64,000 nucleotides of DNA from NCBI GenBank assembly GCA_964247055.1, contig OZ176050.1, positions 2,356,001 through 2,420,000 of the forward strand. The letters run 5' to 3'. Every line of letters starts with the position of its first letter. Within the stretch, counting starts at the first letter, position 1. The notes under the pieces were generated by a model. The model was not told the DNA's origin, did no database searches, and worked only from the letters and a program-made list of their open reading frames with translations. A program made the position numbers and the translations under genes. Of the stretch, positions 23,576 through 36,828 are shown in pieces. The stretch comes from Paragordius varius (taxonomy: Eukaryota; Nematomorpha).

Positions 23576-26500
23576 AGTTTTTGAACCGTATTTATTGGAA
23601 GTTATGCAACTTCTAACCCTTTAAAATAAAATAAATGTTCGCATTAACAAATTGGGTTGTGAAATAATTTTCCAAAAACATATTATTTCAAATTTTCTTG
23701 TTTTTTGATTCATAAAATATTAAAGTTAAAATCAAAATTTTGCTAATTTATATATAACAATATACAATTATAATTTATTATGGAAATGGCAATGATCATA
23801 CAAACCATTATGAAATGTCAGCCAAAAAATGGCTCATAAATTATATTTATAAAATAATTTTTTTAAAAAAAATTTTTTTATTATTTTTTACAATAATAAT
23901 AAAAATGATAATAAATTATTGCTAATTTATGTTTATTTTTCCCTCTGATAAAAATAATATTTTTTTTCCAAAAAACATAGATAGATAGATATAAATTATC
24001 AATTTCAGCCTAATATGATGCGTGTGGAATTTTTGTTTTAATTTTATAAAACATAAAAAGCTAAAATACTAATAAAATAATTGATGATTTATTCGTTGAC
24101 CAACATTAGGCTTATAAATTTTCAATTTTTTTTAGTTCAATATTTTTTAAAGATCTGAGAGAATAAAAGTTAATTATTTAATTTTTAAACTTAATCAACA
24201 ATTGATTGATTAAAATTAATTTAATAGATTTTGGAGAGAAAAGATACGCATCGATATGTTAATTATATTTGTTATTAGTAATATTTAAAAAAGAATTTTG
24301 TTTTTATTTTGTTTAGAATGGATTCAGTTAAAACCCATCAATTTAATTTATGGCTGTGCGGTTCTAAATTTAGCCTAATACAATTCAAGACAATCAAATT
24401 ATTTGTTACTTAAATTTTAATTTAAAATGCTCTCATACAGGTTGTTTTCAATATAATTACATCGTTAAATATGGTAAAAACTATGCAATAAGTCTAAAAA
24501 AACCAAAATAATTATTTGGTAGAAATCCCATTATAATATCCGAATCGCTGTGTAATTTATGTGATTCATACATCATTGGTGTGCAAAATAAGTCTTAAAT
24601 CGATGTGAAATTTGTATTTATTGTCACAAAAATGTAATATAATATATTGGACACTAGATATACATATATCATGTAGAAGAATTTATTTTTTTGTCATCTT
24701 TCTAAATTGAGAATCCTGAACATGAAGGTGGCTCGCTAATTTATTTCGAAAGCCATAATTTTTTTGCACAATAAATTATATCCATTATGATTTTTGTTTG
24801 GAAACAATTTTACATTGCTATAATTTTAGGATTCAGAGTTTTTACTTTAGAAATTCGTTATAAAAATTATTTAATGGCTTGAAATAGAATTTTTTAACCA
24901 TTTTGATCTTATTATTAGTAGATATTAAATAATAAACGATTTCATAATATTTTAATCTATTAAAATTTGTACAAATTTAGATAAAAATTTTCTACATCCG
25001 TATAAAAATAAATGTTTATTATTATTTTTCCCGCTCCTTTTTGTCCAAAAATTAGGTTATTAAATTAAAAATTTTAACCACTTTCCAAACGTAATCAATT
25101 TTATAAATCCTATTCGTATATAATTTACTTTTATAGGAATTTTCCGATTCCGTTCAAATCTATAGTCACTCACACGCGTTTTGTCTTTAAGGTCTTTAGA
25201 TTAAAACTTCAAACTTAATTAGCGGCATATCATTCAATATTTCGTTGATGAAAATTAATTTTTCACAATTCTACCATATATGTCCACCAGTTACAGTTTT
25301 TTCCCTAACTATAACATATTTTTGCAACACATTTTTTAAATTATGTATGTAAAGAATTAGCTATGATGAATTATTTGAATTCTGTTTTATGTTTGTGCCA
25401 TGGCTTTTTGGTTATTTGTTATACAATTATGACAGAACGTAGATAATTTAGATTTACACTTTAGTATTTTTGTCAAGTTTTTGATAAAAAAAAATAAATT
25501 TTGACATGTATGGCATTTAAATGATCATAATGCTGTTTTTGGTTGATTTAAGAGTGAAAAATAAACTAAATTTTTAATATATGCTTGTTTGCTTGCTTGG
25601 TTTCCTAACAAACGAGGACCACAATTTATTTTTGCGTGATAAATTAAATATATAAATAATGGATTTATTTATACAGCAATATATGTTTGACATTATGACA
25701 GATATATTTTACACAAACTTTGCATATGTGCAGAGCTAGCTAATATATTTTAAATCAATCAACCAAATTTTAAACATATCTATTATTCCTATGAGTTTTG
25801 GACAATGTTATATATACTAGGAATAGCATTTTTATAACATAATTTATTATATAAATGATTAATAGGTTGAAATTTTATCAAATTCTCACAAATTTTTTTA
25901 ACAATTTTTGAAGAGTTGTATAAAACAAAAAGATTAATTATTGGCTCAAATTTATATTGGTGTACACGTTAATTAATCTTATAGTCCATAAATTTTTCGA
26001 TTGCTCGTTTTCAGCCATAACAATAAGTAACAAAAAGTGGAAAATCTACCTACTCTGCAAACAAATTTTTCTCTTTCACCAATTGAAGAACCATTTAATC
26101 CAATCAATATCTCTCTAGTATATTATGAAAATTATCTGATTGTAACTCATTAAAATAATTTGCTTAGTTTAAGAAATTAAATAAGGCTGGGTGTATGATG
26201 GACATTACGATTTTATTACGGTTTATTGGTATTAAGCAAAGTATTTGACCAAAAACACCAATTTTAAAATACGAAAAATATTTTGGGTTCACGTTGCATT
26301 TTCGGGAATAAACTAATTTTTAAAAGGCAGCATTTTTAACATTTGTGTCTTAAAATAAAGGTGTGATAATTATAAAATGTAAAAATCAAGCTTTTTATAC
26401 TATCTAAAAACAGTTATATGTCTGTGGGGTTTTCGATTCAAAAAAATATATATCATAATTCACCGCATGTTCAAGAATTCTCGCATGAGATTAAAAATTT

Positions 26501-28194
26501 TAAAAACTTTATAGTTTGTAAATTTTACAGCAAATTTAATTTTTGATGAACCTTTTGAAAAAAATTGTATTTATGTTCGCATTCTTAAATATTGAGATAC
26601 TTAATCATCTGTTTTTTTAAAAGATGCTAGTGTATAAAAATATTATAATAAATTTACAAAATTTTCAAATAAAAATATGTATGAAAATATATTTTAGCCT
26701 AGGCAATCTCTCTTTAAAAATATGATTCCTAGTATAAATTAAGTAAGATACTTTTTGCTTGTATTATTATATAATTGTCTTTACTAAGTTGAAGCTAAAT
26801 AAAATTTTGGACTATAACTCCAAAAATGTCCCATGACCTTTTTCGCATTTAAAAGCTTGTTGCGGTTTTAGCTATTTAAAAATACCAAGAACACTAAACA
26901 CTATATCTTTAATAAATCAAATGGTTTTGTTTTAAATTATTATCTTGGAAGTAAAATTAATTTTGTTATATTTGGAAGGGGGGTACATAATAAAGAGAAT
27001 AATACCTTATATATTAAATTATTCCATGGGCAAACCTTACAGATGTGGAAACTGATTTTAGATAAAATAAAAATTTTTAGGTACCTATGTTAATTAATGA
27101 CTATAAATGATGGAATTGAAAAATTTAAAACATTCAAATATTAAATTTTTAATTTGACATGCATCCCACCTAAATTAATTTTACCTATTCTTCCTTGTTG
27201 TAAAATGTAATTTTGAAATAAAGACTATGTAATCTATATAATAAGTCTACAACAAGTTCGTTTGCGTTTTTAAGTATTTGCACACAAAGTAAAAAATAAT
27301 TGATTCACACTCTAATTGCTTTGTTTTTTTCATGGCTAAAAACATTTTTATATAAAATTATTTATCTAAATAAAACCATATGTTTTATTCTTCATTGGTA
27401 AATTAAATATACCCTCCCTATTTCCAGTTCGCATAAAACGAAAACGATAGTTAAAATTGCTACTATAGGAAATAAATACTTGAGACTTTTATTTATTATG
27501 TTTTGTCTTTATAATAATTAATTGTTTTACTGTAATTCAAAAATATTTCCCAGATATATTAGCCAAAAAACGGGTAAATTCCACGACCAAAATTTTTATG
27601 TATTTACTTTTACCGATTGAAGCCATCAAACTAGCATATTTATGAGCAAGGCTAATTTTATTACATTCAATTATGATACAAAAATGGCGTATAAGGTGTA
27701 TTTTCTAAAATGGTTATAAATTAAAACAAATATTGTTTACAAAAATAATACAGGGACAGAAATCAGGATCATTAAAAACGTATTGACTAAAAAGGTTGTC
27801 GGTAAATATAATTATAAAATCTTCTTATACGAATTTATTGTTTAGATCAATTAATATAGATAACCATCCACATAATTAGGATACCAGTAAATTAATCAAA
27901 ATAGATAGGTATTTTTAAACTGCAATAGGACGAAATCAGAAAAATTTTAAAATTTATTTTAAAAACTAAAAATTGTTCTGCGGTTTTAATTTCTCCTTAC
28001 TATTTCAGAAATTTATGAATTTTCTTATTATTTAAGCTAGTTAATGATTAATTTTATTTAAAAAAAATTACTATTGTTGTTTTTACAAAAGGGGGCATAT
28101 GATTTATTACGAAGATTAACAATATGTATTTTTTGCTATAAGTCAATTTGTTACTTTAAAAATTCTATCTGTATAAAATAAATATATCATCATT

Positions 28195-28198
<4 letters not shown>
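23576..28198. other. Large gene-free A+T-rich region
   Basis: About 4.6 kb with no credible exon, RNA gene or complete mobile element. A short GATA run lies near 23981-23992. I see nothing else. Confidence 0.4.

Positions 28199-28232
<34 letters not shown>
28199..28232. repeat. (AT)n microsatellite
   Basis: An uninterrupted AT run of 34 bases. Confidence 0.9.
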
Positions 28233-28235
<3 letters not shown>

Positions 28236-28302
28236 GCGAAAATGTCAAAAAATTACAATAAAAAATTGGCTTTTTAAGGGGAACCTATATTTAATCAGAA
28301 AC

Positions 28303-28370
<68 letters not shown>
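28303..28370. repeat. Long (TA)n microsatellite
   Basis: An uninterrupted TA run of about 68 bases, 70 bp after the previous AT tract. The unique sequence between the two could extrude as a loop between self-complementary tracts. Confidence 0.9.
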
Positions 28371-28373
<3 letters not shown>

Positions 28374-29618
28374 TCAAATTATTTATAACTCTTATTGTGT
28401 AATAGCATCATATACATATTCTGTAATTTAAACCTTTTCCGCGATAAATCATTAGTTTGACAGTTTATATCATTGTGTAACATGTCCGTGTGTGACCTAA
28501 AATAAATAAATCCTCTTTCATAATAAAATTTTTGGCTTCTTAAATTTTGGTTTACAAATTTTGAAATTCGTTTTTTTTTTCAATTTTGTTATTGTCAAAT
28601 ATGATATGATGATTGTTTTAGAATGATAAATTTAACTAGATTTAAGTATTAAGCTTGTCTCTCTTTTAGACTTAAGCAATATAAAATGTAAGGACAACTT
28701 TATTATGACGCTAACTGTCAAAAATGTTTACTGGGAAAAAACATTAAAAATTTTATTCTACATATAATAGCTGGAAAAGCTATGGATGACAAAATATTTT
28801 GTTTGATATGTGAAATTGAAACAATGTCCATTATATGCAAATATAATTTAAGTAAGATTCCTATTATAAAGAGATTAGGTTTTATAAATAACGTTTTTAA
28901 AGTGATTTCAATGACAAACGTTATGAAATTAACGGCATTTTTGACCCAAAGCTTATTGTAAACAAAGTATCAAAATATTTATGTTTCATATATCTCTCAT
29001 CTTATAAATTGAAATTATTTTTAAAATGATTTGGAATTTTATTGGTAATCTTGCATTAATATTTTATATAGGATTCTTCTAAAGTTTTTGCGATAAATTT
29101 TTTCTTAGCACGAGACTAGTACAATGTCCAATAAAATTATTACAAATCTTGTTTCTTTCTAAAAGCTTTAATAATTTTATTTAATTAAATTTTGCAAGTG
29201 GACAACTGTATTATTGGTTTTATGGCTATTTTAATTGGTCAATAGAGAAAATTATAAACATACGTAGGATACAAGTTTAAATCTTTTTGTTTTCCAAGAT
29301 GAATAATGTGCATAATTTTTTTTGAAAATTTTTTTTAATAGTTTACATAAATATAAATTGAGACGAGCCTGTTTTTGTGCGGATTACCTTTAAAGATTTT
29401 TTGTTTAAATTATTTTTTATTAGTTAAAAACATTTTTATAACAAATTTTTGATATCAGGATTACTATCGTTATTTTAAATATTTTGTCGCGTGTAATGCG
29501 CAAACAAGAAACTACCTGTATTTTTAATTAAAACTCATATAAAATATTTACTGTGTGACTTATTTTTCGCATTAAGTATTAAACTTTTAACTTAACATGT
29601 GCTGAATAGATTCGATAC
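28371..29618. other. Gene-free spacer
   Basis: No feature that I can support. Confidence 0.4.
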
Positions 29619-29800
29619 CAGGAGTGTCCAACGCAAATATCTTTGCGGTTGCTTTGATAATTTTTGGTTTTTTATTTATTTTCAATTTTGGATAAAATAT
29701 CATCGAAAATTTTTGATTGAATTTCAATTTTTTGATGATTTTAACATTTTTTAGAGCACTTTAGTATACCACAAAAAGCGCGTTGGACAGCCCGGTCCTA
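29619..29800 (+). mobile_element. Small hAT-like MITE
   Basis: The left end reads CAGGAGTGTCCAACGCAAAT; the right end GCGCGTTGGACAGCCCGGTC is complementary across TGTCCAACGC. This is close to the common hAT terminus CAGGGGTGTCCAA. The flanking octamers TTCGATAC and TTCCTAAC match at 5 of 8 positions, so the target duplication is eroded and the exact edges are approximate. Length is about 182 bp. Confidence 0.6.
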
Positions 29801-30173
29801 TTCCTAACAATATTTTGCTTCCAATCAACACCATTGTGACAAATAAAAATTAAAATTGACAACTGGCTAATAAATTATTTCCCCATAATGAATTCGCATT
29901 TTATATTTTATAGAAAAAGAAATTGACATATAGCTAAAAACGTTTTTTATTTAACCATCCACAATAAAGAATCAATCTTAATTAGGGATGTTGTAAATTT
30001 GCTAGATGTGTAATAATTTTTAGGCACAAACTCAAATTATTATTTTGTCCCATTTAAAAGCTAAACGATTAGACCAACGCCACATTGTTTTGATGATTTA
30101 GATTATGCTGGGAAGCAGTCATATAGATATATTTTTTACTGATAAAGATTACAGTATTAGTAAGTATACATTA
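29801..30173. other. Gene-free spacer
   Basis: Nothing recognisable. Confidence 0.4.
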
Positions 30174-30303
30174 GAAAGTTATTAATTATTGCCAAAAGCA
30201 TATACAACAAAGGGCAGTATTATTGGCTTATAGTTATTACTATTATTTGCCAATAATATTTTTCTTTGACGCATTTTCTATTTGGCAATAATTAATAACT
30301 TTC
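30174..30303. mobile_element. 130-bp MITE with 23-bp perfect inverted ends
   Basis: The left end GAAAGTTATTAATTATTGCC plus AAA is an exact inverted match to the right end, and TA flanks both sides. The interior also folds in part around a TTGGC/GCCAA pair. It is non-coding, and the TA target suggests Tc1/mariner mobilisation. Confidence 0.75.
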
Positions 30304-30389
30304 TAGCAATATATATATATATATACTTAATTCATACTGTATATTACTCTGCTGTGTGCAAAAATTTTTTTAACAAAATATTTTTTTTT

Positions 30390-31333
30390 CATTAGATGGC
30401 TTATGGCCAGCGTATTCATTAGTCGTAAAAATTTTTATTTGTTAATGACCTAGTTTTTGAACTATTGGAAGAAAACCGAAATCAGGCAAAAAGTGAAAAT
30501 CAAGAATAATTGAGGATAATTAAAAAATTAATAATAAAACTTGATATATTATGGTTTATTATCATTTTAGGAGATATTTTCAATACATATATAGCCTAAA
30601 ATGCCGTTAGGGTTTTTATAAAATCTCAGTTTAAAAGATGGCGTTTTTCTTTTAACTCACTTAAAAGAGCAAAATTTTTTATGAAACTATATTAATTTAT
30701 TCTTCTCAATTTTTTACTAGCTAAACTTACTATTAAAATCTTAACATTCATATTTTATTCAGTAAAAAAACTTATATATCAAAATAAAACCAAAAAATAC
30801 TGTTTTTATTTTTTTCATTTTTTTGCTGGTTTGTGAGTGTTCAAATAATTTATACTGTTTTATCTTGGAATCTTACTGGGAATTATAGAGTATATAATTC
30901 ATGCAAAATAGGATTTACATGTAATGGAAAATCACCCAAAAATCAGTTCATATCCAATAAAATTATTAATTTGTGAAACAAACCTGAGGGATTTATACGG
31001 ATTGTTGGTTGATATTCCACTACTATAAATTATATACTTTATAATGCCAAAAAAAATTTGTATTTTAAATATGTTTAAAGAAAAACGCTTTTTGAACTGA
31101 GATTTTATACAAACCAACCCTAACTATATTATTTGGGGCTATTTATATATTAAAAAAATCTCCTAAAATGATAATAAACCATAATATCTCAACTTTTATT
31201 AATATTTCTTGAATAATAACCTTAATTTTCACTTTTTCCCCAATTTTGATTTTTTCTTAATATTTCAAAAACTAAGTCGTCAACAAATTATTTTTGCGAC
31301 AAATGAATTCGCTGTTCATAAGATAACTCATGA
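30390..31333. mobile_element. Foldback element with arms of about 265 bp
   Basis: The left arm (30390 to about 30655) and the right arm (about 31072 to 31333) are inverted, diverged copies. Examples are CAGCGTATTCATTAGTCG against CGACAAATGAATTCGCTG, and ATTATCATTTTAGGAGAT against ATCTCCTAAAATGATAAT. Ends are near CATTAGATGGCTTATG and CATAAGATAACTCATG. There is no transposase and no certain target duplication. Arm divergence is greater than in the 19.6 kb palindrome, so it is older. Confidence 0.65.
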
Positions 31334-32990
31334 AATTAACCTTTTTTATTGAACACAGTTTTATATATTCATTTTGGCGTTTTAAAATCAATGATATGAA
31401 TTAGCTTAAAAGATAATCCATCTTATTTATAAAAGAATGGTTATATAAATCCAACTTTTTAAAATTTATGAAACTTAAAAGATTATATTTTGGTTTTTTT
31501 CGAACACGCAGAATAATCAAGTATTATATATTTTGCTGGGCACATAGTTTAGAGTTTAGACCACATTATCCAAATTCTAATTTTTTTTTAAATTTTATAT
31601 TTTATATATTAGATGTGCTATTTTATTATCAAATTACTTTTCATATATTTTAAACTAGATCATTTTTCATGATATATAATAAATAATTTGTGCTGTTTTG
31701 TCAAATCTAAATTATTCAATAAATAAAATAAATGGAATTCAAAAAAAACTAAAAATGATTAATTGGATGACGTCTAACTATTTATCCCTTGATATATCAT
31801 ACTATTATTAAAATAAAATGATAGATGTGAAATCTTTAAAAGCTAAGAAAATGATTTTATAGAATTTGGCATGCTTGTTATTTTGTAAAAACATATCATT
31901 CAATTTTTTAACTAACATAATAAATCATAATGATAATTCTGTAATAATGATAATGGCTCAACTGTATTTTAAAAAGATCCATCCATCCATTTATTTTAGA
32001 GGAACAAGATAATATATTTTCAACTTATACTTCCTTTTCAAAAAAAATATTATGTTTTTTTTTCTGTAAAAAATATATTAAGAATCCAGAAAAAAATCCC
32101 ATATGTAATAATTTTATCCTTCTTCCACGTATGATAATAATTGTTTATAATTAATTAATAGATATTCATCCGTCAAATGTTTTAAACTATTCTCTATTTA
32201 TAAAAGCTTTAGTTTTGTAAAAAAAATTATCATAAAATACACAACAAACTTACAATTATATATGTTTTATAATTTAAAATTTGAGATTGTTTATGCTAAC
32301 CGGAATAACGGTTATGTGAAAATACATGAAAATACAGTTGGTTTAAGAATTTTATTACTTTTATATAAATTAATTTAAGAAGAATTTAAATTTCATTCTA
32401 TAAAAAAATATTAATAAAATTGCTACTCAATGAGAACCACCTTAAACTTTGGATAAATATATTAAAATTAATAATTGTTCCTGTAATTTGGTATTAACAA
32501 GTCTACTTACACTCAAAATATGGCTTAAGTTAAGACACAAATAGAAAAAAATTGTTTCTGTATACTATAAATCAACTAACTCATTTTTTATAAATTTTAC
32601 CGTATTTTGCATTCCGTTCATATTTAAATTTATCTATGACCATCAGCGTAACTTATATTAGCGTGCTATATTTTTAAGTTCTAAGTAAGCTATTTGCAGA
32701 CTTTGTATTCATATATCTGTTTGTGATCGCATGTAAAAAACTAATTGAAAAAGTCAGAGATTATTCTTACTATTGACTAGATAACCTATAACTATCAAAC
32801 TGTATAGTGTTTAAGCCTTTCCAAAACGCTAAAATTTTTCTTATACCCCTTGTTAGGATTGCTATGTTATGAAACTGTGATAGTCTAAAATAATCAGTCG
32901 AAATCCTGAATGTACATAGTTTTCTACAAATTTCGCTCATCTCTCACGTATATAAATACCGGCCCAGAAAAACTGTTTGACCTTTGCGTA
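31334..32990. other. Gene-free spacer
   Basis: A+T-rich; no exon or repeat structure that I can support. Confidence 0.4.
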
Positions 32991-32999
32991 ATACCTCAG

Positions 33000-33960
33000 G
33001 GCAATTAACACTTCGAAATTAACCAAGTCCCGATCTGCGAGGGTATGCCCTATTGGCAGACAGCGCCATGTCAGGACTGTTTAGTGGCGAAAATTCCTAT
33101 CAGAGTGATTTTAAGGTGGCTTTCACTGATTTTGCTATGGGAGACGAATTATGTAGCAAAATTGTTTTTTCCTATTTTCTGGTTCATTCCGGTTGTTTAC
33201 ATAATTTTTGTTATCGATGTGTTATGAGTTTAAAATTTCACGGAATTTAAAAAAGGTATAATCCACAATATCGCTGTGGTTCCTCCGACACTCATGATTT
33301 TCTATCCGATGCAATTTAGCCTTATTATGGATGCACTGGGTATGATATAAACCACGATTCATCCTCTTAGGATCTACAAAATAAGGCCAATACTTATCAT
33401 CTATCTAAATTCGATGTAAAAATGTCTTCTTTGTCGTTGAAGCAGTATTTTTCTAGTCACTTTGCGATTTTCGCTTTGGACATTCGAATTTGGAATCATA
33501 GTTTGTTGGTCATTCCCATCGCTCGCATACATCTATTGAATAGTTTTATGATACCTACAATGCTTCTGCCAATTGTAGGTAGGAGTTGGGTTATCATCCA
33601 ATAACTCATGATAGCGTTTTCGCAGATGCGTGGCCTACAAGATTGCCCACACTCTTTTACATGCAATCACAATAATAAATATTTCGAAACCATATTTGAA
33701 ATTTATAGATAGAACATGTTCATCATATGTTTCTGCAGTTAAACGTTTAACATGCTGCAAACGTTTCTTTTTGGGAATAAAATTTGAATTGATTACTGAA
33801 GATAAAAATAAGTCGCTAGTTTTTGAAGTCAACTTGTGTGTGTTTATCGTTAAATGTAAGATGAATAAAATAGGATATGTATCAAATTTATCGTCTGCGT
33901 ACTTTTTTCTGACGTCTTTTCTCTTAGTTAATTTAATAACTATCGCCTGGTAAATTTATT
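33000..33960 (-). pseudogene. Decayed mariner transposase
   Basis: Minus-strand reading in shifting frames gives mariner landmarks. From high to low coordinate these are LDDNPTPTYNWQ (the LDEDPxQTQ-like helix region), NPKRMNRG-type residues, then HNSSPIAKSVKATLKSL (where mariner has HDNARPHxAKxVKxxL, so the catalytic Asp region is changed to HNSSP), and SPLNSPDMALS (for YSPDLAPSDY). There are several stops and frameshifts, so it cannot be active. Ends are approximate because I could not define terminal repeats. Confidence 0.6.
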
Positions 33961-36828
33961 AGTAATAATATATTAATTGACATTTAAATGTAGGAAACTA
34001 TTATAATCAATCTTAACGGTTGACATGATTTCGTTTGGTTAAAAATGGCTTCTAGGCATGAATGGCTGTGTTCATAAGCGATCAGGCTTGTATTACTTTT
34101 GAACCGGTCAAAAACCTAACTTTATTAGTGTACTGTTACCAATTTACATCAAAACAATTGAGTTAATTTTTAATATTAATTCAAGAAAATATCCAGTTTT
34201 CTTATAAACCATAAGTTATAATTCAATAAAACATATCAGAACCATAGCTTTTTTTAAACTAGGAGAAACCAGACCTAAATCAAATTATATAAAGAGAGGG
34301 GTGGGAGTCTACACTAATAAGTTTGAACCATCGCAGTTTTTTTCTTTCTGGTAATTTGTACAACACCAAACGTAATTTTAAATGTTAAAAATAATTAACT
34401 ATGACATGTATAAAATTGTATTTAATGATGTCTCCGTTCTTCTATTTAAAGAAAAGGACTGTGTGTGTGACAATCCTTTTTTATTATGTTAAGCTGGCCG
34501 TCATTGTTCTTATATGAAATATTTTTATGGACCAAATTTTTTTGGTACAATTTATGTCACATACATAAATACATGGATAGATTTGAAACAAAAATATTTC
34601 AACAACCAACTTACTTGACATTTTGCATTAAATACATACTATACTCTGTTATATCTCATTATTTATAATAATATGACTATTATAATAATATTTTATTTTA
34701 ATAAGGAGGATGTGATGATATTAATAAGATAAATTACATGAACACACAAGTTTTATTCTCCATAAATGATGTTTAAAAAAATAATTTTTTTTCAAAATCT
34801 AAAATAAAATAAATGATGAATGGACGTTAGATGGCTTGCTCTTTTTTTGTAGAATAAATGACTTTACTTGTTATTATATATATGAACTCTGTAATATTTA
34901 AACTTACTTAACAATATTGAGTGTGGAATAATTTTGTCAGCTCCTCTTAATATTATAACCTCTTAGTAGATATTTTATAAGGCTGGTTGAGTACTTTAGG
35001 TTTAATGGCTGGTCAGATAATTTTTAAAAAATTTTTCTCGTGTGTAAAGCATTAAACTATATAATGCATACAATTTAATAGTTTATGGCTTTTTTTCGTT
35101 TTTAATATTTGTCAAGTCTGCATTTTCCAGTTTTCGTATTTAATTCAAACTAAATGATTTATATTGCGACATTCCGTGATGACAGCAGCACATATAGCTT
35201 TTTGCATCTTGTGAATTATGCTATTTATATATATATATATATATACTATGCCTGTACCTGTTTATTAACTTTTGGGGTAGTTTAAACTCAGAGAACGATT
35301 TCAAATTTAATTGTCATATGTATTGGGAATTACAAATATCACATTCATTAATATATTTTAAAAATGTAATTTGTATAAAAACAAAATCTCAATACTTTTA
35401 TCTGGAATTTTGCTAATCACTAAAAATATTGGGTATTAAAAATATGGTAAAAATTCAAATTTTATAAACCCAAGTGTATTTTTGGTTGAAAAGTTGTTAT
35501 TCCCACTGATAAGATACAAATAAACGATATGTCATTTCTTTTCGTGGATGTTTAACCAGGATATACGGTTGCCAAATATTATTGTTTGTCGTCATTAAAA
35601 TGTGATTTACGAATTTGACACTTTGTGCTTTGAGATACCAAAAAACAAAAATTAAACGTTTATTTCATCATAAACGCAGCTTTTTTGGCACATTAAGTGC
35701 CTTATTTTAGTATAAATTATAATTATTTTGATAAAATTTATAATACAACACGACAACCAAATCAAAATAACCAACCAACCAGCCAACATATTAGGGAAAC
35801 ACCGTGTGACAAATATACCATTAAGCTAAATTTTCAGCTAAAGTTATTGGTTGTCAATGTATGCGATGGCCAAATTTAAAAAAAAATGTTCTGTGAATGA
35901 AAAAAAAGTTAAAAAGTTTCTTTATTTTTTCAATAATAAACATTTAAATATATAATTTATATGTATCAATATAATATCCAAAAAATATATCTATCTCTCT
36001 CGTGTGTTGCGTTATGATTTATGATTGTTTTCACATTTTTAAAGTTGTTTTGACCATCTATCTATCTATCTATTAATCAGTAAGTCATTCAATTATTTTT
36101 ATCTATTTTTTTCGTATTGACTAAAAATCTAAATTAAAAAGTTTAAGCGTATAATCTGTCATAAATTAGAAATGTTTTGGACCTCAACTCAGCTCAATTC
36201 ATTTTTGCTTCATATTTTGTTTTTGCAAAAATCAAACTTTTTTGAAATAAAAAAAATGTATAAATAATTTCATTGTTTTTGGTAATTATGGTGTATGATG
36301 ATGAGATTATATTTTCCCATAAATTATTTTGCCAAAAGATACTTTTATAAAATATGTGTTTTTGTCCGTCCGCCAATCGCCATTTTCGCCTTTTATGAAA
36401 TGCAAAATTTTTTATGGCTTTATAGCGGCAGAATAGTTATAACTAACGACCATATTATTGCATATTTTTTTTAACCATAAAAAAATATTTTGAGAAAAAA
36501 TATAATTTATTTTATTTTACACAATAATTTAGCTGGCTATATAAGTTTGAAATTTGATACCAAGATAAAAATAAAATAAAATGAAAGTTATATCTATATG
36601 ATTTATTTTCTTGCAAATATATTTTTCTATCTCTCATGATAATGAAATCCAAGGTAGAAATATCTATTACATTAATATTTCATTTCTTAAACTTTTCTAA
36701 ATCTCAAATTATCACTTCCCCGTTATAATTCATATTCATTTATTAAAATTTATTCTTCTGGATAGAAATGGTTTGTTTTTATATATACAGCTATTTTTTG
36801 ATTTTATTATGATATATTCTATATCTAG
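33961..36828. other. Gene-free spacer with repeat fragments
   Basis: At 34112-34330 an inverted pair AACTTTATTAGTGTA and TACACTAATAAGTTT could bound a small MITE. At 35262-35480 a fragment resembles the F2 left end (ACTTTTGGGGTAGTTTAAAC). A TA run lies at 35226-35245 and a CTAT run at 36056-36073. Upstream exons of the gene at 36829 would be expected on this side, but none could be identified. Confidence 0.4.

Noticed and set aside
28234-28431. Open frame of 65 codons across the TA tract
   Set aside because: Its length is created by the microsatellite (Tyr-Ile repeats); no splice or family evidence.
33630-33953. 107-codon plus-strand open frame
   Set aside because: It is antisense to the decayed mariner's N-terminal region, which explains its openness.
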